A DNA stretch of 64,000 nucleotides, from positions 1-64,000 of the forward strand of contig NZ_VRLT01000011.1 in assembly GCF_008017835.1 (NCBI RefSeq), written 5' to 3'. The notes below the pieces were generated by a model. That model ran no database searches. It saw only the letters and a program-made list of their open reading frames with translations, and was not told the origin of the DNA. How positions within the stretch are numbered: the first letter of the stretch is position 1; every line of letters starts with the position of its first letter. The translations under genes were made by a program, and so were the position numbers. The DNA comes from Mesonia sp. HuA40 (GTDB taxonomy: Bacteria > Bacteroidota > Bacteroidia > Flavobacteriales > Flavobacteriaceae). Positions 35,450 to 44,744 of this stretch are shown here, in pieces.

Positions 35450-36904
35450 TTATACAGCGTGCTCATGGTCTTTTTTTCGGTAACCAAAAAGCTCTTGTTC
35501 TTTTATCATATCAGCGGTATTTTGGGGTAACATCTCTTCCCATCCGGTTTGTTTGTCTGCAATCATTTGAAGCACTTTGCGCGAGTAAATATCCATCACC
35601 GCTGGATCGGCATCCTTAATGTCAATAACTTTTCCATTGTATTTAAAAAACTTATAAAGCTCTTTCATACGCGGATGCACTTTTAAGTTATTTGAATCGA
35701 TGACTTCACCAGTTTTATCATCTTTCCAAGGGTAAAGGTAAACTTTTAAGTTTTTAAAGAATAATTTACCAAAAGCCTCGAGAATTCCCCCGCTTAAATG
35801 ACGATAATATTTCTCATCAAAAATATCGATAAGGTTGTTTACCCCCATAGCAAGGCCCATTCTTTCTTTTGTAAAGCGAGAGAAATACTCTACCACTTTA
35901 TAATACTGCTGGAAATTAGAAATCATTACCGTTTGCCCAAGTGAGCAAAGTAATTTAGCTCGATCCATAAAGTCTTTTTCATCAATTTCACCCTCGGCCC
36001 TCAAGTTAGATAGGGTTATTTCAAAAATACTGATTGCATTTTCGGGATTCACTCTGTTTTCATTTAAGAACAGCTCTAAAGAGTTTTTATAAATGTCCAT
36101 ATTTACATTGGTCACCGGCCTAAAACTACCACGAAGCGCTAAAACATTCTTTTTGTAAAGCACTTTTGCGGGTAAGACATTTTTACCATCGGGTGAGAAC
36201 ATCACCGCTTCGGTCATACCATTCTTAACCAATTGCAATGACATCAACCTGTTATCGACATCTTTAAAAATAGGTCCCGAAAAATTTATGGTATCAATTT
36301 CGATTTGGTCTTTGTCTATATGATCATAAAGATAGCGCAATAATTTTTTGGGAGAATCATACTTGTAATAGGCTCCGTAAATTAAATTAACACCTAATAT
36401 TCCCAAGGTGTTTTGCTGAAGTCTTGCGTCATTCTCGTGAAAACGAACGTGTAATACAATTTCATTGTATTCGCCATCGGGGGTTACTTGATAGCGTAAA
36501 CCAACCCAGCCGTGACCTTTATATTTTTTGGCAAAGTCAATGGTAGCTACTGTATTGGCAAAACTAAAAAAAAGCTTGTTGGGGTGTTTTTCTCTAACGA
36601 TGCGTTCTTCAATAAGGCGCATTTCGTGCGACAACATTTTCTTTAAGCGAGCCTCTGTAACATATCTATGGTCATCTTCAACACCATAAATCGCATCGCT
36701 AAAGTCTTTATCATAAGCACTCATGGTTTTAGCAATAGTGCCCGAAGCACCTCCGGCCCTAAAAAAATTTCGAACGGTTTCTTGACCAGCACCAATCTCT
36801 GCAAAAGTACCGTAAATGTTTTTGTTTAAATTTATGCGTAAAGCTTTGCTTTTAATAGAAGGAATATTTTGAAATTCCCGATCTCCCATTATTGTTATTG
36901 GCAT
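35450..36904 (-). CDS. large conserved protein of unknown function
   Basis: 484 aa, cytoplasmic in appearance (no signal peptide or membrane helix). FAEIGAGQETVRNFFRAGGASGTIAKTMSAYD (residues about 34-65, in part) and the internal LGILGVNLIYGAYY, FSGPIFKDVDNRLMSLQLV and LRGSFRPVT segments are highly conserved in a wide family I recognise by pattern. Database names for it (TonB-dependent receptor, nicotinate adenylyltransferase) do not fit what is seen: no beta-barrel, no HIGH motif. A shorter start (ATG 36889, MGDREF) is equally possible. Function unknown. Confidence 0.8.
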   Translation of the reverse strand: MPITIMGDREFQNIPSIKSKALRINLNKNIYGTFAEIGAGQETVRNFFRAGGASGTIAKTMSAYDKDFSDAIYGVEDDHRYVTEARLKKMLSHEMRLIEERIVREKHPNKLFFSFANTVATIDFAKKYKGHGWVGLRYQVTPDGEYNEIVLHVRFHENDARLQQNTLGILGVNLIYGAYYKYDSPKKLLRYLYDHIDKDQIEIDTINFSGPIFKDVDNRLMSLQLVKNGMTEAVMFSPDGKNVLPAKVLYKKNVLALRGSFRPVTNVNMDIYKNSLELFLNENRVNPENAISIFEITLSNLRAEGEIDEKDFMDRAKLLCSLGQTVMISNFQQYYKVVEYFSRFTKERMGLAMGVNNLIDIFDEKYYRHLSGGILEAFGKLFFKNLKVYLYPWKDDKTGEVIDSNNLKVHPRMKELYKFFKYNGKVIDIKDADPAVMDIYSRKVLQMIADKQTGWEEMLPQNTADMIKEQELFGYRKKDHEHAV

Positions 36905-36954
36905 ATTTTCTGGCTACTTAATTAATCAAGTTTGTCTTTATCAAAGGTAAACAA

Positions 36955-36988
36955 TTGCTTTTTAAACAAAAAAATATCCCTACATTTG
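36955..36988 (+). promoter_or_regulatory. promoter of MBL-fold hydrolase gene
   Basis: TTG at 36955-36957, 23-base spacer, TACATTTG at 36981-36988. It lies downstream of the most upstream in-frame start (36932), ruling that start out. Confidence 0.55.
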
Positions 36989-37003
36989 TGTTTAAAAAAT
37001 ATT

Positions 37004-37765
37004 TTGGAAATTACTTTTCTTGGTACTGGAACTTCTCAAGGTATACCCATTATCGGTAGTAAACATCCTGTATGTTTAAGTCAAAATCCAAAAGATAAAC
37101 GTTTACGGGTAAGTTTGCTGTTAGAATGGGACACCTACACTTTTGTAATTGATTGCGGTCCAGATTTTAGGCAGCAAATGCTTAACCAAAATGTCGAACA
37201 ACTTGACGGTATTTTATATACCCATGAGCATAATGATCATATCATTGGGCTAGATGATGTACGTCCATTTTATTTTAAACAAGGAGATATAAATTTATAT
37301 GCTAGCGAAAGGGTGATAAAAGCTTTAAAAAAACGTTTTGACTATGTTTTTGAAAGTCATAATAGATATCCAGGAGCGCCCAGTGTTAATATTAATGAAA
37401 TTATGAATAAGCCTTTTGAAGTGGCAGGCAAGCAAGTGACCCCCATTGAAGTGTTGCACAATACTTTACCCATTTTTGGGTTCAGGGTTGATAATATGGC
37501 TTATATCACCGATGCAAAAACCATTAGCACTACCGAAAAGCAAAAGTTAAAAAATTTAGATGTATTAATTTTAAATGCCTTACGAAGAGAGCCACACCCT
37601 TCTCATTTAAATCTAGAAGAAGCTCTGGCGCTTATAGAAGAATTAAAACCCAAAAAAGCCTATTTAACCCATATTAGCCATTTGCTTGGCTTTCACGATG
37701 AAGTCGAATGCGAATTACCCGAAAATGTTCATTTGGCTTACGATAACCTTAAATTAACTCTTTGA
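37004..37765 (+). CDS. MBL-fold metallohydrolase (PhnP-like)
   Basis: 254 aa from a TTG start that gives the family-typical N-terminus EITFLGTGTSQGIP; the longer frame from 36932 begins upstream of the promoter. The metal-binding motif THEHNDH (near residue 75) is intact, with later His and Asp ligands (ITDAK, HISHLLG). Relatives hydrolyse cyclic phosphodiesters, such as PhnP on phosphoribosyl cyclic phosphate, but specificity here is unknown. Only 5 bp separates its stop from the next gene. Confidence 0.87.
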   Translation: MEITFLGTGTSQGIPIIGSKHPVCLSQNPKDKRLRVSLLLEWDTYTFVIDCGPDFRQQMLNQNVEQLDGILYTHEHNDHIIGLDDVRPFYFKQGDINLYASERVIKALKKRFDYVFESHNRYPGAPSVNINEIMNKPFEVAGKQVTPIEVLHNTLPIFGFRVDNMAYITDAKTISTTEKQKLKNLDVLILNALRREPHPSHLNLEEALALIEELKPKKAYLTHISHLLGFHDEVECELPENVHLAYDNLKLTL

Positions 37766-37770
37766 TTATT

Positions 37771-38268
37771 ATGAGAAAAAGTATCTTTCTTTATCTTTTT
37801 TTGTTCACCTTGTTATTTGTTATTTTTCAATATACCAATTCTAAGAAAACTTTTGAACGCCTTAATTTGAAAATCACAGAACTGAAAGATGAAAGAGATG
37901 AAGCTCTGCTTTTGCGAGATTCAATAATGAATTTGCAAACAGCACATCAAGAACGATTCACTCTGCAAAGCAATGACAAAGCTAGAATGTACGTTGAAGA
38001 TTTAGGCTTTGAAGCTACAGAACTTGCTCAATTGCTTGAACAGAAAATTGTTGGGGCTAATGCTATAGATCAAGATAACCCATACGTTCCTTACCAAGGT
38101 TTAAACGGAGTTATGCGCATTAATAGTGTGAAAGTTTTAAACCATAAATGGGTAATTGCCGAGTTTACCGATGGCACTTATTGGGGTGAGGTGCTACTCA
38201 ATTATTTTATCAATGAAGATCAGACAATTGATATTGAGATGAACAACGGCTTGCTTTACGCTAATTAA
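37771..38268 (+). CDS. membrane-anchored coiled-coil protein of unknown function
   Basis: 165 aa from the ATG at 37771. An N-terminal hydrophobic helix (about 4-21) acts as signal anchor, followed by a coiled-coil-like Glu/Leu-rich stretch (about 26-60). The C-terminal half, with a WVIAEFTDGTYWGEVLL segment, could be a small globular extracytoplasmic domain. I do not recognise a named family. It probably shares a transcript with the MBL hydrolase. Confidence 0.75.
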   Translation: MRKSIFLYLFLFTLLFVIFQYTNSKKTFERLNLKITELKDERDEALLLRDSIMNLQTAHQERFTLQSNDKARMYVEDLGFEATELAQLLEQKIVGANAIDQDNPYVPYQGLNGVMRINSVKVLNHKWVIAEFTDGTYWGEVLLNYFINEDQTIDIEMNNGLLYAN

Positions 38269-38924
38269 TTCCAATTGGTGCGTTGCGTTAACCACTGCTT
38301 AAATTCTTGAAAATTTGGCGGGCAAACACCGTGACCCACTGGAAATTCAGAATACGTATAAACAATGTTTTTTTGGGCTAGATAATCTTTGTTTTTTCTG
38401 GCCCAGCTAACCGGAATAACCTGATCAACGCTCCCGTGCGAACCGTATATTTCAACTATATTCTCTTGCGTCGTTGCGGATTTTATAATAGGTTCGTGAA
38501 TATATCCGCTTAAAGCTATCACATTTTTTACTAATCCGGGGTACGACAATGCGGTAGCATAACTTAAAATCGCTCCTTGACTAAAACCCAGAAGCGTTAT
38601 TTCTTGAGGATTAACCGGGTAAGCCTCCAGTGCTTCTTCAATAAATTGATGAACCAATTCTCTTGAAGCAACAGCTTGCTCATCATTGGTAAATTTGTTT
38701 TGATTGGCGTCAAAATTTATTTCGTACCAAGCGTGACCATAGGGAACCATGTCTAAAGGAGCTTGAACCGATAGAATAAGGTAGCGCTCGTCTAGTTCTG
38801 GTGAAAAACTAAACAAATCTTCTGCGTTGCTCCCATAGCCATGCAGCATAATAATAGTGGGAGCGGGGGTGCTTAAACTTGATGGTCTCACAAGATGCTT
38901 TAAACATAAATCTTTTGTTGTCAT
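38265..38924 (-). CDS. alpha/beta hydrolase, carboxylesterase/phospholipase type
   Basis: 219 aa serine hydrolase. The nucleophile elbow is GFSQG (near residue 115), with the oxyanion HGYGSNAEDLFSF segment near residue 28. The acid residue is in the GSVDQVIPVSW region and the His is in PVGHGVCP. The length and layout fit the small carboxylesterase family (YpfH/EstB-like). It is the last gene of the minus-strand operon and overlaps its upstream neighbour by 4 bp. Confidence 0.88.
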   Translation of the reverse strand: MTTKDLCLKHLVRPSSLSTPAPTIIMLHGYGSNAEDLFSFSPELDERYLILSVQAPLDMVPYGHAWYEINFDANQNKFTNDEQAVASRELVHQFIEEALEAYPVNPQEITLLGFSQGAILSYATALSYPGLVKNVIALSGYIHEPIIKSATTQENIVEIYGSHGSVDQVIPVSWARKNKDYLAQKNIVYTYSEFPVGHGVCPPNFQEFKQWLTQRTNWN

Positions 38925-39256
38925 GGTGCTATAGTTTTAAACCAGTTTTGAAAATAATTACCCACTAGAGGTATGAGTACACGTCTTCCTTGAACGGCTC
39001 CTAAAAATGCATAGAACCACAAAACGAAGAACAAAATCCAGAAAGGGAAAATGAATACTAAATTATTAAATCCGCTAATGATTATAAATACAGAAATTTG
39101 TAAGAGGTGTAAACCAATAGCCTGCCGAATATGAAAACTGGCAAATTTATTTTTTTCTTCGGCGTTCATGAACAAGGCAATTAATCCGCCAACAAAAGTG
39201 ATATAGCTGATAATAGCTGTATTTTTACCTTTATCTTTATTTGCATCTGTTTTCAT
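38921..39256 (-). CDS. DUF4870 family small membrane protein
   Basis: 111 aa with three hydrophobic segments. The NKFASFHIRQAIGLHLL motif (about 36-52) is the DUF4870/Tic20-like signature. Function unknown. It overlaps the dihydroorotase homologue and the esterase by 4 bp each, so translational coupling is likely. Confidence 0.85.
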   Translation of the reverse strand: MKTDANKDKGKNTAIISYITFVGGLIALFMNAEEKNKFASFHIRQAIGLHLLQISVFIIISGFNNLVFIFPFWILFFVLWFYAFLGAVQGRRVLIPLVGNYFQNWFKTIAP

Positions 39257-40512
39257 AATTGTTTTAGCAATAATTGATTGTTGTGTATTACACCTATAGC
39301 TTTTCCCTTTAATTTTTCGCCGTAAAAAATACTGTTTTTGTTGCTGCTAATTACGTCGTGCTCAGAAAATGTATAATTCTCATTTGGTAAGAATAAGCTT
39401 AAGGAGGCTTTTTGCCCTTCTTGAATACTATATTCTTCTAGTTGAAATACTTTTCTGCTTTGAGTGAGAAGGCTAATAGTTTTTTCGAGTCCAAATAAAC
39501 GGTTTAACGCTCCAAAAGCTGACTCTAAACCGATACTACCCGGTAGCGCATGCTCAAATTCTACCTGTTTCTCTTCGGGTGTGCGAGGTAGGTGGTCGCA
39601 GCTAACGCAATCTATAATGCCAGATTCTACTCCCGCAACCAGCGCCAACCGATCTTCTTCATCGCGTAATGGCGGCATAACTTTTTTTGCCGTATCAAAT
39701 TCGTGTAAAACGGCATCATTGTAAAACAATTGGTGTATTGCAACTCCACAGGTCACTTGAAGACCATCCGCTTTAGCTTCTTCAATTAATTTAAGGGCAT
39801 TTTTTGTAGATACAAAGGGGATGTGTAATTTACCGCCTGTGTAAGCCAAAATGGCTAGGTCTCTTTTTATTTGTATTTCTTCTGCAAATGCGGGTATTCC
39901 TTTTAACCCCAATTGCAGGCTATTTAAACTTTCGTGTACTTGGGCTTCTCTCGCTATTTGTATTTCTAAGGGGTATGATTGAACAAGACCACCAAATCCT
40001 TGTGCGTATTGAAGTGCAATTTTTAGGATATTGGGGTTTTCAATAGGTTGTTTATAGTCTGTAAAAGCAATGGCTCCGGCTTGTTGCATTTCAAATAACT
40101 CAGCCAAATCTTTACCTTTTGCCTCTTTGGTTAAAGCGCCTAAAGGAAATACCTCAACCGCTTGTGAGGAGTTATATTGTTGTGCAAAGCGAATGCCAGT
40201 TTGAGTATCGGTTACTGGGTTAGTATTGGGATTTAAGCCAATTTGGGCAAATCCGCTAAGGCCCGCTGTTTTAATTCCATTTACCAAAGTTTCTCGGTCT
40301 TCAAAACCAGGTTCACCAAAAGAAACACTAGGATCAAACCAAGAAGGAGATAAGTGTAAGTCTTCAATGGCTATCAATTGTGCCTCGGAGTCCTCAATGC
40401 TATGATCAATTTTAATAATGATTTCATTTTCTATTAAAATGTCCTGAACGCTTTGATGGTGTTTGGAGTTTGCGTCTATTATGCGTACAGCCTTAAGAAT
40501 TATTTTTCTCAT
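39253..40512 (-). CDS. dihydroorotase homologue lacking metal ligands
   Basis: 419 aa from the ATG at 40512 (MRKIILKAVRII); a longer frame to 40587 runs into the upstream gene. The overall fold and order match class I dihydroorotase (pyrimidine synthesis), but the metal site is lost. The DxHxHxREPG motif reads DPSVSFGEPG, giving Ser62, Ser64 and Gly66. The second metal His near residue 180 is absent, and Phe233 stands where a His is expected. Asp306 remains. Such homologues can be non-catalytic partners of aspartate transcarbamoylase. I recall the same changes in other flavobacterial proteins annotated dihydroorotase. It lies between BatA and DUF4870 genes. Confidence 0.85.
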   Translation of the reverse strand: MRKIILKAVRIIDANSKHHQSVQDILIENEIIIKIDHSIEDSEAQLIAIEDLHLSPSWFDPSVSFGEPGFEDRETLVNGIKTAGLSGFAQIGLNPNTNPVTDTQTGIRFAQQYNSSQAVEVFPLGALTKEAKGKDLAELFEMQQAGAIAFTDYKQPIENPNILKIALQYAQGFGGLVQSYPLEIQIAREAQVHESLNSLQLGLKGIPAFAEEIQIKRDLAILAYTGGKLHIPFVSTKNALKLIEEAKADGLQVTCGVAIHQLFYNDAVLHEFDTAKKVMPPLRDEEDRLALVAGVESGIIDCVSCDHLPRTPEEKQVEFEHALPGSIGLESAFGALNRLFGLEKTISLLTQSRKVFQLEEYSIQEGQKASLSLFLPNENYTFSEHDVISSNKNSIFYGEKLKGKAIGVIHNNQLLLKQL

Positions 40513-40514
40513 AG

Positions 40515-42440
40515 TTATTTGAGGCGTTTTAAAAGCAAAGTTTCTATCAGTAAAAACAGCAAGGCAAAAATAATAAACCATTTCCAAAGTTTTTGTTCCT
40601 CACTTTGTTTATTTACCAAATATGTAAAATCGGCTACAGATTTGTGTTTTTTAAAAGTTTCAAAAGTTTTAGATTCACTTTTAGTTAGTTTAGACTCTGT
40701 TCGCCGATGGTTGAAAGCCAACCGTCTGAGTGTATCTTTCCCTTTTAAAAGCTTATAAAAACCGGCAAAGTAAGGTTCTTGATTCAGCGATATTTGCAAG
40801 TAGTCATCAAAAATGCGTTGGCGAGGTATAAAGCTTTCTTGGGGATGAATTAATTGAACAATTTGATCTTTTTCTAAACTGTAAGGCAAACGAATTTCTT
40901 GATTAGTGTATGTAGTATGGTACAAGACCTCTTGTGAACCGCTATTTTTTGCGATAGTATATAAGCTGGGCACAATGAGTGGTGAGCGTTTATAATTAGA
41001 ATTTTCTTTATTAAAAGCCGCAGCAAAGGCATACACATTTTTTTTCTTTACAAGAAAAGGTTCGCCTGTTGAAAAACTGATTATTTTATCTTGAATCCCC
41101 CCTAAACTGTAAGATGAGCTAACCTTTGGGTAGTCAAAATTGGTTGTTTTCTGTTTGAAAACATCTTTTAATAGCGGGTGCTCGTAGTTTATTTTTGCGA
41201 TTTTTAATTCGTTTTTCTTTAAATTCTTGATAGGTATTCCTTGAGCTTTTGAAAATTGTCTTAAATTTTCATCGATTGGCTCGTCGGGTAGAATAAAAAT
41301 CAATTGCTTTTCTTTGTTAACGTGCGTCTTTAAATGACCCAATAAGGCGGTAGGAATACCTTTTATTTCATTAAGTACAATTAGGTCAGCTTCTTGTAAT
41401 ACTTTATAGTCAATAGTGTTTAAAGTAAAGTTATAGTAAGAAAATTCGGAATCGTTTAAGAAGATATGTTTTAAAAAATCATCGCTAACCGAATTTATAC
41501 TCACAATGTTTATGGGTTGAGCTTTTTGTTTAGTGAAATAAAGATAATTGTCATATGCCAGATCATTTTGGTCTACCTCAATTCGACCTTTTTGTATGCT
41601 GTTCTGATTTATATTGAATTGCAAGGTTTGCTTTAAACTATCTTTAAAAATTAAGGTGCTTTTGCCTAATAATTTGTTGTCATCATAAACACTTACACTT
41701 ATGGGTTGATCATTTGTAGCGTTTGCGCTAAAGCTAGCCCATAAATTTAGTGTTTCATTACTATTTTGCTTAACAAAGGCTGTATCTACCCTTACGTTGT
41801 CAAGCCTTTCGGTTTGATAATCAACCCAATGAAGGTCGGTTGTCTTTCCTGTAAAAGATTCGAAATTATTAGAAGGGTATAAACCATCGCTTAACATTAA
41901 GAAGGTAAACGGAAGTTTATGGTCTTCTTGTAAACTTTCTACTTTTAAATAAACTTCTTCAAATTGAGGCTGAAAGGGACTATATTCTAAATCAAATAAC
42001 TCTTCTTGAAACTCATTTAAATTTATGTTGACATAAGTTTGGTTGTTGGTAACCAGATTAAAGGTTTTATCTTTTGGTAAGTTCTGAAGCAATTCTTGTT
42101 TGGCTTGTTCAAATAGACTTAATCCCTGGTGTTTTTGTTGCATACTTAGTGAATTGTCTAAATAAACATAAAGGGGTTGGTCTTCGTACTTTTTTGTTTT
42201 AGCTGGAATAAATGGTTCAGCAAAAGCTAAAATTATAGCCGATAGCATAAAAAGCCTTAAAAGCAATACCAACCATTTTTTTAATTGAGAGCTTTTTCTT
42301 GATTGCAACTCAATTTTTTTTAGAAAAGCAACATTAGTAAAGGGTATACTTTTAAATTTTCTAAACTGAAAAAGATGAATAAAAATGGGAATAAGCAGTA
42401 GGAATAACCCGTACAAAACGGCTATATTTTTAAATACCAT
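40515..42440 (-). CDS. BatA-domain membrane protein (VWA-like)
   Basis: 641 aa. The N-terminal BatA segment (about 1-80) has two membrane helices around the FRKFKSIPFTNVAFLKKI stretch. A von Willebrand A-like domain follows (YLDNSLSMQQK near residue 93 resembles a MIDAS DxSxS, here DNSLS). A long periplasmic part and one C-terminal helix (about 615-635) end the protein. Aerotolerance-type (Bat) proteins are envelope factors of unclear role. A related large protein lies at 59.4 kb. It is tightly packed in an operon with the histidine kinase upstream (11-bp overlap). Confidence 0.83.
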   Translation of the reverse strand: MVFKNIAVLYGLFLLLIPIFIHLFQFRKFKSIPFTNVAFLKKIELQSRKSSQLKKWLVLLLRLFMLSAIILAFAEPFIPAKTKKYEDQPLYVYLDNSLSMQQKHQGLSLFEQAKQELLQNLPKDKTFNLVTNNQTYVNINLNEFQEELFDLEYSPFQPQFEEVYLKVESLQEDHKLPFTFLMLSDGLYPSNNFESFTGKTTDLHWVDYQTERLDNVRVDTAFVKQNSNETLNLWASFSANATNDQPISVSVYDDNKLLGKSTLIFKDSLKQTLQFNINQNSIQKGRIEVDQNDLAYDNYLYFTKQKAQPINIVSINSVSDDFLKHIFLNDSEFSYYNFTLNTIDYKVLQEADLIVLNEIKGIPTALLGHLKTHVNKEKQLIFILPDEPIDENLRQFSKAQGIPIKNLKKNELKIAKINYEHPLLKDVFKQKTTNFDYPKVSSSYSLGGIQDKIISFSTGEPFLVKKKNVYAFAAAFNKENSNYKRSPLIVPSLYTIAKNSGSQEVLYHTTYTNQEIRLPYSLEKDQIVQLIHPQESFIPRQRIFDDYLQISLNQEPYFAGFYKLLKGKDTLRRLAFNHRRTESKLTKSESKTFETFKKHKSVADFTYLVNKQSEEQKLWKWFIIFALLFLLIETLLLKRLK

Positions 42441-43647
42441 TATCTATCACTTTTTTTAAAGTAAAACTAACGCTAGTGTATTTATTTTCTTCAGATTCTA
42501 AACATACCTCTCCACCTAATTGCTTGACTAGTTTTTGTACAGTTGGTAAGCCTATTCCGGTGCCTTTATTGCCATTTCGGTCTTGTTTCTCTTCAGTAAA
42601 AAACAACTTAAAAACATCTTTTTGTTTGTTTGTCGCGATTCCCATTCCATTATCGGTTACTGTAATCAAATAATTCAAATCGTCTTCTTTAATTTTTATA
42701 TCAATCACGATCTTAGGCTTGTCGTTATACTTTAAACTGTTGCCTAACAAATTCAGTAAAATCTGCTCTAATAGAACCTTATTGGTTAGTATTTGGGTGT
42801 TTTTTTCGGGAATGTTAATCTCGCATGGCTGATTGATTTGTAGCAGATCGATAATATCCTCTAGCAGATAATTAAAATCAACAATTTGCATCTCGTTATG
42901 CGCCTCTTCTTCGCGGGCATAATAAGACAATACTCTTTCTGTATACGCACTTAACTTTAAGCCTGATGATTTTAGGTAATTTAAATAATTTTTACCCGTA
43001 TCATCGATGTTTTCTTGATATTTTGCCTTGAGCAAATCTATGGTTAGTACAATATTGGCTAAAGGCATTTTAATATCGTGACTCACTTGGTTGGCGAACT
43101 GTTTAAGTTCTTTATTTTTTTGTTCTAGCGACTTTTTTATGCCATTTAAAGATTGCAAACTTTTTCTGAGCTCCAGTAAATTCATCACTTGATTGGCCAA
43201 ATAGCGCATAGATTGTTTTCTAGAAGCACTTAAAGAATTTGGTTTAAAATCTACCACGCATAGGGTGCCTAAAACATTTTGTTTTTTATCGTACAACTTT
43301 ATACCAAAGTAATAGCGGATAGGACTTTCTTTTTGCTGCACAAAAGGATTGTTGATAAAGCGATTGTCTTTGAACGTATTGGATACTTCAAAAAAATCTC
43401 GGTTTTGAGAAATTGTAAATTTACAAAAGGAGTCTTCTTTAGGTGTTTGTTTTATATTTAAACCATAAAAAGATTTAAACCATTGCTTGTCCTCGTCTAT
43501 AAATGAAATAAAAGATACGGGCATTTGACATAAAGTAGCCGCTAGCCGAGTCAACTCATTATAAGACTGCTCATCGGGACTATTGATTATATCATAGGTT
43601 TTTAACGACTCTAACCTTCTAACTTCTTTTACCTTGCTTTTGCTCAT
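42430..43647 (-). CDS. GAF-domain sensor histidine kinase
   Basis: 405 aa, cytoplasmic (no membrane segment). An N-terminal GAF domain (about 20-160) precedes a dimerisation helix with phospho-acceptor SHDIKMPL (near residue 188). The ATPase domain has the N-box LLGNSLKYND, G1 DNGMGIA and G2 GTGIGLPTVQK. The GAF ligand is unknown and no response regulator is adjacent. First gene of the five-gene operon running to the esterase. Confidence 0.92.
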   Translation of the reverse strand: MSKSKVKEVRRLESLKTYDIINSPDEQSYNELTRLAATLCQMPVSFISFIDEDKQWFKSFYGLNIKQTPKEDSFCKFTISQNRDFFEVSNTFKDNRFINNPFVQQKESPIRYYFGIKLYDKKQNVLGTLCVVDFKPNSLSASRKQSMRYLANQVMNLLELRKSLQSLNGIKKSLEQKNKELKQFANQVSHDIKMPLANIVLTIDLLKAKYQENIDDTGKNYLNYLKSSGLKLSAYTERVLSYYAREEEAHNEMQIVDFNYLLEDIIDLLQINQPCEINIPEKNTQILTNKVLLEQILLNLLGNSLKYNDKPKIVIDIKIKEDDLNYLITVTDNGMGIATNKQKDVFKLFFTEEKQDRNGNKGTGIGLPTVQKLVKQLGGEVCLESEENKYTSVSFTLKKVIDNGI

Positions 43648-43715
43648 AAAGCGATTTGGGCTTAAACTAAAATTTTAGTAAATATAAAAAACAAATACTT
43701 GGATTGTTGCTAATA

Positions 43716-44471
43716 TTAGAATTTCTCAAAAACTCCTAGTCCAAATAAGGCAAAATCATATTTTACTGGGTCAATGGGATCTAATTTTCGAAGGGCGTGA
43801 TCTAATTCTTGTACTGCTTTTAAATCATTTTGCTTACGTTTTAAAAGGTTCAATTTTCTTGCAACGTTTCCCGAATGTACATCTAATGGGCAAGACAATT
43901 GCGCTGGTTTTAAGCCCTGCCATAATCCAAAATCCACTCCTTTATCTGAGGGTCTTACCATCCACCTTAAAAACATATTTATACGCTTTGCAGCTGAATT
44001 TTTTAAAGGATCACTCACATGTTTTTGCGTTCTTTTTAAGTGCGGAATACTAAAAAATAATGCTTTAAATTGGTGAATACCGTGTGGCATTGGATTTTGA
44101 TTTTCAAAAACCTTTTGTAAACCGCCATGGTGCTTATAAATATTTTGTAAAGACTTGATAAAAAATATAAAGTCTTCACCATTGAAGGTACGGTGTTTAA
44201 AGTTTAAAAGGTCTTTTAAATCGGTTTCTTGATGATTCATCACAAAATCGAATGGCGACTCTTGTAAAAGCTCATTCATTCTAAATCCGTTTTTTACTAT
44301 ACTTTTACGATTTCCCCAAGCGATTGTTGCAACCAAAAACGCGCTAATTTCTATATCTTCTTTTTTATTGAATTGATGCGGAATGGCAATTGGGTCGGTT
44401 TCAATAAAATCGGGTTGTTCGTAATATTCGGCTTTCGCATTTAAAAAGTCTTTCAAGTCTTGTTTGTTCAT
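43716..44471 (-). CDS. TIGR02757 family protein
   Basis: 251 aa conserved bacterial protein (DUF2400 family). The DPIAIPHQF opening, the FLVATIAWGNRKSIVK segment (near residue 45) and the C-terminal CPLDVHSGNVARKLNLLKRKQND region (in part) are typical. It may have a helical DNA-repair-like fold, but no function is established. Monocistronic; the 273 bases upstream (44472-44744) hold only an unexplained 12-bp palindrome GGCTTTAAAGCC at 44579-44590. Confidence 0.88.
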   Translation of the reverse strand: MNKQDLKDFLNAKAEYYEQPDFIETDPIAIPHQFNKKEDIEISAFLVATIAWGNRKSIVKNGFRMNELLQESPFDFVMNHQETDLKDLLNFKHRTFNGEDFIFFIKSLQNIYKHHGGLQKVFENQNPMPHGIHQFKALFFSIPHLKRTQKHVSDPLKNSAAKRINMFLRWMVRPSDKGVDFGLWQGLKPAQLSCPLDVHSGNVARKLNLLKRKQNDLKAVQELDHALRKLDPIDPVKYDFALFGLGVFEKF

Positions 44472-44744
44472 CGATTAATTTTAAAAATTCCACTTTGATT
44501 TAAACAATTAAAGGGCTCAATTTTAAATACCTAATTAAAATTTTCAAAAAAGTAAGATAAATTATTACCACAATTTATGGCTTTAAAGCCGATTATTTTG
44601 ATTGTAAAAATTTAAATTTTACCAATGAGGCCTAATTATACTCTTGTTAATTTTGGTTTTTGATAAATACCGTACAGGAAAGTTATTTAAGAAATGGAGA
44701 TTTGCACTAGAACTAAATCCGCGTAAGCTTTATGTTTAGCTTGA

